The notes beneath the pieces were generated by a model. The model was not told the DNA's origin. It did not search any database and worked only from the letters and a program-made list of their open reading frames with translations. Positions 31,915 to 40,673 of a stretch of 64,000 bases of DNA are shown here, one piece after another. This stretch comes from Mesoplasma tabanidae (GTDB lineage Bacteria; Bacillota_I; Bacilli_A; Mycoplasmatales; Mycoplasmataceae). Position 1 is the stretch's first letter; each line of letters begins with the position of its first letter. The DNA is taken from NCBI RefSeq assembly GCF_002804025.1, contig NZ_CP024969.1, positions 124,001 to 188,000 on the forward strand, in the 5' to 3' direction. The position numbers and the translations under genes are program-made.

Positions 31915-31944
31915 TTGAAACAAAAATTATTTTTTATATATAAT
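31915..31944 (+). promoter_or_regulatory. Promoter of the cdd-adk-map-infA segment
   Basis: TTGAAA (31915-31920), 18 bases, TATAAT (31939-31944). A second TATAAT follows at 31944-31949. It lies directly after the secY terminator and would restart transcription for cdd and the genes behind it. Confidence 0.7.
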
Positions 31945-31968
31945 ATAATAGATAAGAAAGAGGTATAA

Positions 31969-32379
31969 ATGATGGCTGAAAAGCAAAATGTATTTGAAGA
32001 GTTATTAATGTTAAAAGAAAACTCTTATAGTCCGTATTCAAACTTTAAAGTAGCTTGTTTGATTTATCTAAAAAATAATGATCAAGTTAAAGGTGTAAAT
32101 GTTGAGAATGCAGCTTATCCTGCTGGTATATGTGCTGAAAGAACAGCATTAGCGCAAGTTTATTCTTTAGGATATAAAAAGCATGATATAAAGTCTTTAG
32201 AACTATACACTGATTCTGAAACTTTAGGATCACCATGCGGAGTTTGCCGTCAGGTTATTTCTGAATTAGTAGATTGATCGACACCTATTTCAATCTACAA
32301 TAAAAATGGATTTCAATTAGAAACAAATATTAAAAAGTTGTTACCGCATGCTTTTCAGCCTGCACAACTTAGCAAATAG
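31969..32379 (+). CDS. cdd: Cytidine deaminase
   Basis: Zinc enzyme turning cytidine and deoxycytidine into uridine and deoxyuridine for salvage. It is 136 aa, with TGA Trp at 32275. The zinc and catalytic residues are Cys55 and Glu57 in ICAERTA and Cys90/Cys93 in PCGVCRQ. The start may be 31969 or the next codon 31972, both ATG; AAAGAGG lies just before. It is placed between secY and adk, which are normally neighbours, and has its own promoter. Its product can feed DeoA, encoded 14 kb away. Confidence 0.95.
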
Positions 32380-32398
32380 ATGATAGAGGAGAAAAAAT

Positions 32399-33037
32399 AT
32401 GAACATTATGTTATTAGGAGCCCCTGGTTCAGGAAAAGGTACTTTAGCTGAAAAATTAATTAAAAATCAAGGTTTTAATCAAATGTCAACTGGTGATTTA
32501 ATGCGTAAAGAAATTAAGGACGGAACACCTTTAGGACTTGAATGTGCTAGATACATGAACGAAGGAAAATTAGTGCCTGACGAAGTTACAATGGGAATTG
32601 TTAAAAACTTTTTACAAGACAACCATAATCAATTAATCTTTGATGGTATTCCAAGAACGTTAAACCAAGCAAAAATTTTAGAAGAAAACTTAGTTGAACT
32701 AAATGCTAAAATTGATAAAGTTATTTATATTGATGTTCCAACTGATATTCTTTTAGGTAGAATAAGTGGACGATTGATTTGCCCTAAATGCAAAGTTAGT
32801 TACCACTTAATTAGTAGAAAACCAAAAGCTGAAGGAGTTTGTGACAATGATGGAACTGAACTAGTACGTAGACCAGATGATTCTCCAGAAAAAGTTAAGG
32901 TTAGACTTGAAGCATATGCAAATGAAACAGCACCACTGGTTGATTATTACAAAAATAAACCTGGATTTATTCATATTGTTGATAACTCAAACACAACTGC
33001 AGAGGAAGTTTATGCAGAAGTTTTAGGAGTTTTATAA
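32399..33037 (+). CDS. adk: Adenylate kinase
   Basis: Balances ATP, ADP and AMP. It is 212 aa; P-loop GAPGSGKGT at residues 7-15, FDGIPRTLNQA at about 81-91. The lid has Cys128, Cys131, Cys148 and Asp151, the Gram-positive type of structural zinc site (CxxC, CxxD). AGGAG lies 7 bases before the ATG. The map start codon follows its TAA without a single base between. Confidence 0.97.
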   Translation: MNIMLLGAPGSGKGTLAEKLIKNQGFNQMSTGDLMRKEIKDGTPLGLECARYMNEGKLVPDEVTMGIVKNFLQDNHNQLIFDGIPRTLNQAKILEENLVELNAKIDKVIYIDVPTDILLGRISGRLICPKCKVSYHLISRKPKAEGVCDNDGTELVRRPDDSPEKVKVRLEAYANETAPLVDYYKNKPGFIHIVDNSNTTAEEVYAEVLGVL

Positions 33038-33796
33038 ATGGCTGTAACAATAAAATCATCACAAGAAATTAACAAAATGCGTGTTGCTGGCCAAGTATTG
33101 GCAGAGGCAATTGAAATGTTAAAGTCAATGATTAAACCAGGTGTAAATTGTTTAGATTTAGATAATGAATTTGAAAAATTTATAACTGAAAAAGGATGTA
33201 AATCTAACTTCAAAAATTATCATGGATATCCAAAAACAATTTGTGTGTCTATTAATGAGCAATTAGTTCACGGAATTCCACAAGATCGAATTTTACAAGA
33301 AGGAGATATAGTTTCTGTTGATACAGGGTGTATTTTTGAAGGATATCATGCTGATAGTGCATTTAGTGTGATAGTTGGTATTGCAAAAGATAAAAAACAT
33401 GATATACTATTAAAAGTCACTGAAGAATGTTTGGATTTAGCCATTAAAGCTTTAGCTCCAGGCGTTCGTATAGGAACTATTGGAAGTATAGTTCAAACTC
33501 ATGCTGAAAGCTTTGGGTTTGGAGTTCCAAGAGATTACACAGGACATGGAATTGGAACAGAGATGCATGAAGATCCATTTATACCAAATTATGGTAAAAA
33601 GGATACTGGAATGTGTTTACAAGCTGGAATGGTAATTTGTATTGAACCAATGATTCAAATGGGGACTTACAAAACAAAACTTGCAGCAGACAATTGAACA
33701 GTTCTTTCAGCTGACAAGAGTATGACTGCTCACTTTGAACACACTATTCTAATTACTGAAAGTGGTTATGAAGTATTAACTAAATCAAAAAGATAG
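33038..33796 (+). CDS. map: Methionine aminopeptidase, type I
   Basis: Removes the initiator Met from new proteins. It is 252 aa, with TGA Trp at 33695. The five metal ligands are visible: Asp in SVDTGC, Asp in HADSAF, His in [10 protein letters not shown], Glu in CIEPM and Glu in FEHTILIT. The start abuts the adk stop, implying coupled translation. It is followed by infA after 12 bases with AGGAG. Confidence 0.96.
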
Positions 33797-33808
33797 GAGT
33801 TGTAGTTT

Positions 33809-34045
33809 ATGGCAAAAGAAGCAGAAATGGAATTTGAAGGTACGGTTGTTGAAGTATTGCCCAATGCAAAATTCAAAGTACAACTGGAAAACGACATTGT
33901 TATCGATGCACACGTGTCAGGTAAAATCCGAATGCATTACATTCGCATCTTACCTGGAGATAAAGTAACAGTCGTGATATCACCTTATGATATGACACGT
34001 GGAAGAATTACATATAGAAAAATTGCTAAAAAAGCAGAAGTGTAA
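33809..34045 (+). CDS. infA: Translation initiation factor IF-1
   Basis: OB-fold protein that blocks the A site during initiation. It is 78 aa; [64 protein letters not shown] covers the whole fold, with a slightly longer C-terminal end than the 72-aa norm. AGGAG lies about 10 bases before the ATG. A perfect palindrome lies between infA and rpmJ. Confidence 0.97.
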
Positions 34046-34051
34046 TTATAA

Positions 34052-34073
34052 AAAATCGACTTAAGTCGATTTT
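34052..34073. terminator. Perfect 22-base palindrome between infA and rpmJ
   Basis: AAAATCGACTTAAGTCGATTTT reads the same on both strands. As RNA it folds to a 9-bp stem with a 4-base loop, ending in UUUU. It is likely a partial terminator or processing site, since rpmJ has no other clear promoter. Confidence 0.6.
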
Positions 34074-34113
34074 AAATTGTTTAAAAACAAAAGAACAAAT
34101 ACGGAGGTTACAG

Positions 34114-34227
34114 ATGAAAGTAAGATCATCAGTCAAAAAAATTTGCGACAAATGTCGTGTTATTAGACGTAAAGGCCGCGTAATGATTATTTGTGCACAA
34201 CCAAAGCACAAACAAAGACAAGGTTAA
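34114..34227 (+). CDS. rpmJ: 50S ribosomal protein L36
   Basis: bL36, the smallest ribosomal protein. It is 37 aa: [20 protein letters not shown] then a basic tail. Cys11, Cys14, Cys27 and His32 make the zinc ribbon. GGAGG lies 9 bases before the ATG. Too short for most ORF filters, but the sequence is unmistakable and in its usual place between infA and rpsM. Confidence 0.97.
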
Positions 34228-34283
34228 TTAGTCTAAATATAAAATTATAGAAATAAATTTTATTTAAGAAAGGAATTAGAGAT

Positions 34284-34649
34284 ATGGCTCGTATTAGTGG
34301 AGTAGAAATCCCAAACGAAAAAAGAGTTGTAATTTCATTAACATATATTTATGGTATTGGATTATCAACATCTCAAAAAGTTTTATCAAAATTAAACATC
34401 AGTGAAGATGTACGTACTAGAGATTTAACTGAAGAACAAATTAAAGCAATTTCTACAGAAATTTCAAACTTTAAAGTCGAAGGGGAATTACGTAGAGAAG
34501 TTTCATTAAATATTAAACGTTTAATGGAAATAGGATGTTACAGAGGATTAAGACACCGTAAAGGATTACCTGTAAGAGGGCAATCTTCAAAAACAAACGC
34601 AAGAACTGTTAAAGGTCCAAGAAAAACTGTAGCTAACAAGAAAAAATAG
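34284..34649 (+). CDS. rpsM: 30S ribosomal protein S13
   Basis: uS13, head protein that contacts P-site tRNA and forms the bridge to L5. It is 121 aa with [25 protein letters not shown] at the start and [30 protein letters not shown] at the end. An AAAGGAA ribosome site precedes it. Confidence 0.97.
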   Translation: MARISGVEIPNEKRVVISLTYIYGIGLSTSQKVLSKLNISEDVRTRDLTEEQIKAISTEISNFKVEGELRREVSLNIKRLMEIGCYRGLRHRKGLPVRGQSSKTNARTVKGPRKTVANKKK

Positions 34650-34671
34650 AAGGTAGAAGGAGATTACAAAC

Positions 34672-35064
34672 ATGGCAAAACCAAAAACAAATAATACAAA
34701 AAAACGTATTAAGAAAAATATTCCAAAAGGTATCGCTCATATTCACTCTACTTTTAACAATACAATTGTTACTATTAGTGATGAAAAAGGGAACGTACTT
34801 TCTTGATCAAGTGCTGGAGCAATCGGGTTTAAAGGTTCTAAAAAATCAACACCTTATGCTGCACAAATGATTTCAGAAGCAGCAGCTAAAGGTGCAATGG
34901 ATCAAGGTGTAAAATCAGTTCAAGTTGAAGTAAAAGGTCCAGGTCCAGGTCGTGATGCTGCTGTTAGAGCATTAACAATCGTTGGAATGGAAGTAACTTC
35001 AATTAAGGATTGTACACCAATCCCTCATAATGGAGTTCGTCCTAAAAAACGTCCAAGAAAATAA
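34672..35064 (+). CDS. rpsK: 30S ribosomal protein S11
   Basis: uS11, platform protein at the mRNA exit. It is 130 aa with one TGA Trp codon (34803). [19 protein letters not shown] and [17 protein letters not shown], then [18 protein letters not shown], are the family signatures. AGGAG lies 9 bases before the ATG. Confidence 0.97.
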
Positions 35065-35089
35065 TTATAGAACAAAGGAGTTTTAGCGA

Positions 35090-36043
35090 ATGAAACAATT
35101 TAATAAACCAGAATTCGGAATTGTAAAAGAATCACCAAATAAATTTTACGGTAAGTTTGAAGCAGCTCCTCTTGAAAGAGGATTTGCTGTAACTTTAGGT
35201 AATGCATTAAGAAGAACATTATTATCATCAACACCAGGAGCAAGTGTTTATGCAATTAAAATTGCTGGAGCACAACATGAATTTACTTCAATTTCAGGTA
35301 TTGAAGAAAATGTAACTCGTATCGTTTTAAATATTAAAAAATTAATATTAAGAATTGATAGCGCAATTTACAGTGACGATGAAACTGTTGAACTAAAGGT
35401 AGGTACATCTACAGTTGGTCCAGTTACTGCTGGAAGCTTAGTTTTACCAGCAGGAGTAGAGGTTTTAAACAAAGAACTTATTATCGCAAACGTTGCTGAA
35501 GGTGGTAATTTAGATTTAGTATTATATGCTAAAAACTCAAGAGGTTACAAAACTTTCAAAGAAAACAAAGAATTAAAAGATGTAGTACCAGGAATGATTA
35601 CAATTGATTCAAACTACTCACCGATTATTAAAGTTGCTTATGGATCAACTCCAATCAACTTAGGTAAAGCACAAGATTTTGAAAAATTAATCTTAGAAGT
35701 AGAAACAGATGGATCAATTTTAGCATCTGATGCTGTTTCATTAGCATCAAGAATTCTAATTTCACACTTTGATGTGTTTACAACTTTGGCTGAAGAAGCT
35801 GAGGAAGTAACTATCATGGGTGTAGAAACTGTTGAAGAAAAAGAATTAGATAAACCTGTTGAAGAATTAGAATTTACTCAAAGAAGTTTAAACTGCTTAA
35901 AACGTGCTGGAATTAGTACATTAAGAGAACTAGTTTCTAAAACTGAAGATGAAATTCAAGATATTAGAAATTTAGGGCGTAAGTCATTAAAAGAAATTAA
36001 AGATAAAGTTGCGGCTTTAGAATTAACATTTAAACAAAATTAA
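35090..36043 (+). CDS. rpoA: RNA polymerase alpha subunit
   Basis: Dimer platform for polymerase assembly; the C-terminal domain touches upstream promoter DNA and activators. It is 317 aa: N-terminal domain about 1-230 (LERGFAVTLGNALRRTLLSS), linker, C-terminal domain from about 262 (FTQRSLNCLKRAGISTLRELVSKTEDEIQDIRNLGRKSLKEI). AAAGGAG lies about 9 bases before the ATG. Confidence 0.98.
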   Translation: MKQFNKPEFGIVKESPNKFYGKFEAAPLERGFAVTLGNALRRTLLSSTPGASVYAIKIAGAQHEFTSISGIEENVTRIVLNIKKLILRIDSAIYSDDETVELKVGTSTVGPVTAGSLVLPAGVEVLNKELIIANVAEGGNLDLVLYAKNSRGYKTFKENKELKDVVPGMITIDSNYSPIIKVAYGSTPINLGKAQDFEKLILEVETDGSILASDAVSLASRILISHFDVFTTLAEEAEEVTIMGVETVEEKELDKPVEELEFTQRSLNCLKRAGISTLRELVSKTEDEIQDIRNLGRKSLKEIKDKVAALELTFKQN

Positions 36044-36063
36044 GATTATAAGGAGGTAAATAT

Positions 36064-36423
36064 ATGTCATATATTCAAAAACAAGGTAAGAATACTGCAT
36101 GAAGAGTAGCTCTAATGCGTAACTTAACTAGTGAATTAATTGTTTCAGAACGTTTAGAAATTACTGAAACAAGAGCTAAAGAATTAAGAAAACATTTAGA
36201 TAAAATGGTTACTTTAGCAAAGCGTGGCGATTTACACGCTAGACGTCAAGCTGCTTCATGATTAAGAAATATTGAAGCTAGTTCAAAAGAAGATGTTTTA
36301 CAAAAATTATTTACAACTATTGCTAAAAAATATAAAGATAGAGATGGTGGGTACACACGTATCTTAAAATTAGATAACCGTAAAGGTGATAATGCGCCAA
36401 TGGTTATTATTGAATTAGTTTAG
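36064..36423 (+). CDS. rplQ: 50S ribosomal protein L17
   Basis: bL17, near the tunnel exit. It is 119 aa with TGA Trp codons at 36100 and 36259. It reads [66 protein letters not shown], ending in the conserved [21 protein letters not shown] lies about 8 bases before the ATG. It is the last gene of the ribosomal string; a terminator follows. Confidence 0.97.
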
Positions 36424-36427
36424 TAAT

Positions 36428-36462
36428 AAAAAAAACTTAAGGTAATATACCTTATTTTTTTT
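36428..36462 (+). terminator. Terminator after rplQ
   Basis: TAAGGTA and TACCTTA pair around ATA, extended by A-run with T-run pairing, and end in T8. The T-run overlaps the -35 region of the next promoter. Confidence 0.83.
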
Positions 36463-36490
36463 GTCTATTTTGTCTATTTTAATTTATAAT
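36461..36490 (+). promoter_or_regulatory. Promoter of the ecf operon
   Basis: TTGTCT (36461-36466), 18 bases, TATAAT (36485-36490). The -35 begins in the last T residues of the rplQ terminator, so end and restart of transcription are packed into about 60 bases. Confidence 0.65.
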
Positions 36491-36526
36491 TATTATAAAC
36501 AATTTTTAAACAAGGGAGATATTGCC

Positions 36527-37747
36527 ATGGATTCATTAAAAAAATTTAAAGAAACTAAACTAACACATAAAGATCTTAATGATTTTAAGATTAAACTTCA
36601 CGCTAAATATGTTGAAATGTTAGAAGCAAATAATAATTTTTTTAAATTTAAAGAAGCTGAAAGGCAGGGGAAAATTACAAAAGAAGAATTAGCCCAATAT
36701 AAAACAAAATCTCAAGAAGCTAAAAAAGTGTTTAAAGAAGTTTGCAAGGAAAAAGCTTTTTCTGAAAATTTAAAAATTATATCAAAAATTTATAACTCAA
36801 CTACCAGAAAAAATAGCTCTGTTATTTTAGAACAAGCAAAAACAGAATTAGCTGAAGCTAAAAATCTAAAAAGAGAAGCAAAAGATTCAATTAAAGACCA
36901 TGGTAGAGGCGCTCAATTAACAAAGCTTGATAAAGTTGCAGTAAAAGTTGAAAATTTAAAATTTAAATATGCTCCTGATTTCCCTTATGCTTTAAATGAT
37001 GTAAGTTTTGAAATTAATGATGGTGAGTATGTTGCTGTTATTGGACACAATGGTAGTGGTAAATCAACACTTTCAAAAATGTTAATTGGTGTTTTATCTG
37101 CTCAAGAAGGACACATTAGTATTTATGGAAATGTTGTAACACAAGACAACTTAGATCAAGCTCGTAAGTTTCTTGGAATTGTATTTCAAAATCCTGATAA
37201 TCAATTTATAGGTTCTAGTGTAGAAGCTGATATTGCTTTTGGTTTAGAAAATAAACGTGTTAATCCAAAGGAAATGCAAAAAATAATTTATGATTCAGCA
37301 AAAAAAGTAGGAATGGAAAACTTTTTAGATAAAGAACCATTAAACTTATCTGGTGGACAAAAACAAAGAGTTGCTATTGCTAGTGCTCTTGCATTAAATC
37401 CTGATATCTTAATATTTGATGAAGCAACAAGTATGCTTGACCCAAAAGGAAATAGAGAAATTAAAGAAATCATGGTAGAACTAAGAGATAAAATGAAAAA
37501 AACAATTATTTCAATTACACATGATATGGATGAAATCCTTAATGCAGATAAAGTTATTGTTATGAACGGCGGACGCATGGTTAAAATTGGTAAACCAGAA
37601 GAAGTTTTAAAAGAAAAAGAGTTCTTAAGATCAATTAAACTAGAAATGCCATTTTTATCTTTAGTTGAAGAAGCTTTAGGTAATGAAGGCATTAAAGTTA
37701 AACATAGTCAAAATATGGATGAGTTGGTGAAACAATTATGCAAATAA
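36527..37747 (+). CDS. ecfA1: ECF transporter ATPase EcfA1, with long N-terminal extension
   Basis: One of two ATPases of the energy-coupling factor module that powers vitamin and metal uptake. It is 406 aa. The ABC domain begins only at about residue 137; Walker [10 protein letters not shown] (about 173-181), signature LSGGQKQR (about 275), Walker B ILIFDEAT. The first 136 residues are Lys/Glu-rich and predicted helical, not found in ordinary 280-aa EcfA. ATG 36527 is chosen because AAGGGAG lies before it; upstream in-frame codons back to 36461 run through the promoter. The last 10 bases overlap ecfA2. Confidence 0.93.
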   Translation: MDSLKKFKETKLTHKDLNDFKIKLHAKYVEMLEANNNFFKFKEAERQGKITKEELAQYKTKSQEAKKVFKEVCKEKAFSENLKIISKIYNSTTRKNSSVILEQAKTELAEAKNLKREAKDSIKDHGRGAQLTKLDKVAVKVENLKFKYAPDFPYALNDVSFEINDGEYVAVIGHNGSGKSTLSKMLIGVLSAQEGHISIYGNVVTQDNLDQARKFLGIVFQNPDNQFIGSSVEADIAFGLENKRVNPKEMQKIIYDSAKKVGMENFLDKEPLNLSGGQKQRVAIASALALNPDILIFDEATSMLDPKGNREIKEIMVELRDKMKKTIISITHDMDEILNADKVIVMNGGRMVKIGKPEEVLKEKEFLRSIKLEMPFLSLVEEALGNEGIKVKHSQNMDELVKQLCK

Positions 37748-38685
37748 ATAAAAAAGAAATTAAACAAAATTTAAAAAAATGAAATGAAGAAAAAAAGAAT
37801 ATTAAGGATTTTTCATTTACAGGTGATATTGTTTTAGATAATGTAAGCTATACTTACTCAAAAAAAACTCCATTTGAGTTTAGAGCTCTTGATAATGCTA
37901 ACTTATCAATAGCTGATAAAAAAATAACTTGTGTAATTGGAACTACAGGTTCAGGTAAATCAACAATGATTCAACTGACTAATGGACTATTAATTTCTGA
38001 AACAGGGCAAACAATTGTTGGAGATTACAAAATTCCAGCAGGGTTAAAAAAAATAAAAGAGGTTAAAGATTTAAGAAGAGAAGTTGGTCTTGTTTTCCAA
38101 TTTCCTGAATATCAATTATTTCAAGATACAATTGAAAAAGATATTGCATTTGGACCTATTCATTTAGGGGCTGATAAAGAAGAGGTTTATAAAAAAATTC
38201 CAGAATTACTTGACTTAGTTTCTTTACCAAGAGAATACGCAAAAAGATCGCCATTTGAGTTATCAGGAGGTCAAAAAAGAAGAACTGCTATTGCTGGTAT
38301 TATTGCAATGGATGGTAAAACTTTAGTACTTGATGAACCAACTGGAGGATTGGATCCAAAAGGTGAAGAAGACTTTATGAATTTATTTTTAAGACTGAAT
38401 AAAAAACAAGGTAAAAGAATTATTATGGTTACTCATAATATGGACCAAGTTTTAAAAGTAGCTGATGAAGTTATTGTTATGCATGAAGGAAAAGTTATCT
38501 CAAAAGGTTCACCATTTGAAATATTCTCTAATCAAGAATTATTATCAAAGATTCAAATAGAACCACCAAAGTTATATAAACTAATGTATAAACTAAAAGA
38601 ACAAGGTACAGATTTATTAAATAAAAATATTAGAACTATTGATGAATTTGCAAAAGCTTTTAAAGAAGTAAGAAAGGGGAAATAA
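37738..38685 (+). CDS. ecfA2: ECF transporter ATPase EcfA2
   Basis: Partner ATPase of EcfA1; the heterodimer drives EcfT. It is 315 aa, with one TGA Trp codon at 37780. Walker [10 protein letters not shown] (about 68-76), Q-loop [10 protein letters not shown], signature LSGGQKRR (about 176), Walker [13 protein letters not shown], switch VTHNMD. It overlaps the end of ecfA1 by 10 bases. A short N-terminal extension of about 35 residues is present, much smaller than in EcfA1. Confidence 0.95.
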
Positions 38686-38686
38686 T

Positions 38687-39688
38687 ATGAGAGTAACATT
38701 CGGTAGATATTTACCAAAGAACTCTATTATCCATGCAATGGATCCTAGATTTAAACTGGTTATGATTATTTTATTAATTGTAAGTATTTTCTTACCTATT
38801 GGTTTTACAGGTTACATAATATGTGCTGTTGTTATTTTATCAATATTTGCACTATCTAAACTAAGTTTTAGAATGTTACTTGGATTATTACCACCCGTTG
38901 TATTTGTATTCATTGTAATCTTTTTAATGAATGCATTCTTAACTCACCCAGATTCGAGTGTTTTAGAATATTTCCTTAATAAAAATAACCAAATTTCTGG
39001 AGTTTGAGCAAATAATGTTTCTGGTGGAGCAATAACTGGTCAATTTCTAACTAATGCTAGTAATATATCTAATTTACCACCAGGGTATCAAAATATAGGT
39101 TTATTTTATAAAATAGGTCCTATTTGACTAAGCGAAAAAGCTTTATACAATGCACTAATTATGTCATTCAGAATTTATTTAATGATTTCTTTAACTTGTA
39201 TACTTACAGCTTCAACATCCCCATTACAATTAACATTAGCAATTGAAGATTTATTATACCCATTGAAATGAATTGGGATACCAGTTTATATTTTATCTAT
39301 GATTATTTCTATTGCTTTACGTATGATACCTACTTTAATTGATGAAGCAGGAAGAATTATGAAAGCTCAATCATCTAGAGGAATAGATGTTAAAAACGGT
39401 AAACTAAAAGATAAAGTAAAAGGTTTAACATCTTTAATTATTCCATTATTGGTTTCAGCATTTCAAAAAGCAGAAGATTTATCATATGCTATGGAAGCAA
39501 GGGGATATGATCCTTACTCAAAAAGAACAAGATATATTCAATTTAAATTTAAAGTAATGGATTTAGTTCTATTGTTATTTGCTTTTGCATTAATGATTTT
39601 TTTAATCTTGTATTCAGTAGATGTTTTAGGATTATGACATATTGGTATACCAAGACTTGATACTATAATAGGAATTAAAAATTATTAA
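38687..39688 (+). CDS. ecfT: ECF transporter transmembrane subunit EcfT
   Basis: Membrane scaffold that passes ATPase motion to exchangeable substrate-binding S components, none of which lies in this window. It is 333 aa with about six spans. The coupling motifs are present: SSRGIDVKNG (AQSSRGID, about 229) and MEARGYDP (about 267). The insert between spans 3 and 4 (about residues 98-150) is longer than usual. It begins one base after ecfA2. Confidence 0.93.
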
Positions 39689-39691
39689 TCA

Positions 39692-40447
39692 ATGTTTAAA
39701 TTTTTATTAACATTACAATATGATGGCTCAGACTTTCATGGATGAGTTGAACAACCTAATTGTCTAACTATTCAAGGAGAATTAAACAAAGCTATTCGTA
39801 AGGTAACAAAAAAAGCTTATTTCAAAACTATTGGTGCTAGCAAAACAGATGCAGGAGTTCATGCAGCTGATCAAAAAGTAACATTAGATTTAAAATTTAA
39901 ACCAAAGTTAGAGTTATTTAAAAAAGCAATTAATAAAGCATTACCAGAAACAATTAGAGTTGCCTTTATTGAAGAAATTAAAGATAATTTTAATATAAGA
40001 GATGTTTCTTACAAACAATATTCTTACACAATAAATGATGGTATATATGATCTGTTAACAAATAGATTTGAACTTAATTGAAATTTCAATAAAATTGAAG
40101 TTGCTAAATTACAAAATATATTTGATTTATTTGTAGGAAAGCATGATTTCAAACTATTTTCTGGTTTAAGTGATAAAGATTTACTTTCTAGTAATATAAA
40201 TACCATTAGAAGCATTGATTCAATAAAAGTGAGTAGAATTAATGAAAAAATAGTTGTTAATTTTAAAGCTAAAGGTTTTATTAGATATCAAATTAGAATG
40301 ATAGTGCAATCAGCATTAAATTGTTATTTAAATAAAAAGATAACAAAAGAAGAAATTCAGGAAAAACTAAAAGGAATTGGTGATAAGCCACCGTTCAATG
40401 CTCCTGCTAAAGCACTTAAATTAAATAAAATTGTGTTTAACTTATAA
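39692..40447 (+). CDS. truA: tRNA pseudouridine synthase A
   Basis: Makes pseudouridine at positions 38-40 of tRNA anticodon arms. It is 251 aa, with TGA Trp at 39742 and 40079. The catalytic aspartate is in GASKTDAGVHA (Arg of the usual RTDAGVHA is Lys). FKAKGFIRYQIRMIV near the end is the second signature. It follows ecfT by three bases, as in Bacillus. Confidence 0.94.
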
Positions 40448-40460
40448 AATAGTGTATTAT
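40431..40460 (+). promoter_or_regulatory. Promoter of the structured RNA after truA
   Basis: TTGTGT (40431-40436) inside the end of truA, 18 bases, TATTAT (40455-40460). The predicted start, near 40466-40468, is exactly the base of the closing stem of the RNA described next. Confidence 0.6.
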
Positions 40461-40465
40461 TATGT

Positions 40466-40617
40466 TAAGGGTGTTGTTAAAACAATATCACTAATGTAAT
40501 GTACTGATAAAAATATCGTCTGTTTTTGAATAAGCTTAGGCAAAGAAGGAAAACGATTTGTTTATGAGTTCATCACAACCCACACCCTAAAAAAGACACA
40601 AAAGTGTCTTTTTTTTC
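40466..40617 (+). ncRNA. Structured RNA of unknown family; stand-alone or leader with terminator
   Basis: A non-coding stretch that folds by hand. Closing stem AGGGTGT (40468-40474) with ACACCCT (40582-40588); stem TAAA-A-CAA (40478-40485) with TTGTTTA (40558-40564); hairpin TATCA (40486-40490) with TGATA (40505-40509); arm ATCG (40515-40518) with CGAT (40554-40557). Together they make a three-way junction. A strong terminator follows at once. The segment 40518-40527 can instead pair with 40589-40597 and would then break the terminator, as in a riboswitch. It does not match the conserved parts of SRP RNA, RNase P RNA, tmRNA or common riboswitches that I know. Either a small RNA gene or a leader of the permease at 40674. 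Confidence 0.6.
40591..40617 (+). terminator. Terminator of the structured RNA
   Basis: AAAAGACAC and GTGTCTTTT form a 9-bp stem with an AAAA loop, followed by T6. It lies 57 bases before the next start codon. Confidence 0.88.
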
Positions 40618-40623
40618 TTTAAT

Positions 40624-40652
40624 TTGATAAAATTATATAAATACATTTTAAT
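40624..40652 (+). promoter_or_regulatory. Possible promoter of the first FtsX-like permease
   Basis: TTGATA (40624-40629), 17 bases, TTTAAT (40647-40652). If used, it would make the permease independent of the RNA and terminator in front of it. Confidence 0.45.
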
Positions 40653-40673
40653 TCTAAAGGGAAGGTATTAATT

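Noticed and set aside
36461-36526. Longer EcfA1 start
   Set aside because: This stretch holds the rplQ terminator tail and a promoter; ATG 36527 has a ribosome site.
40466-40617. SRP 4.5S RNA
   Set aside because: The GGAAG-type loop with the asymmetric AGCAG bulge is missing; AGAAGGAAAACG is not a match.
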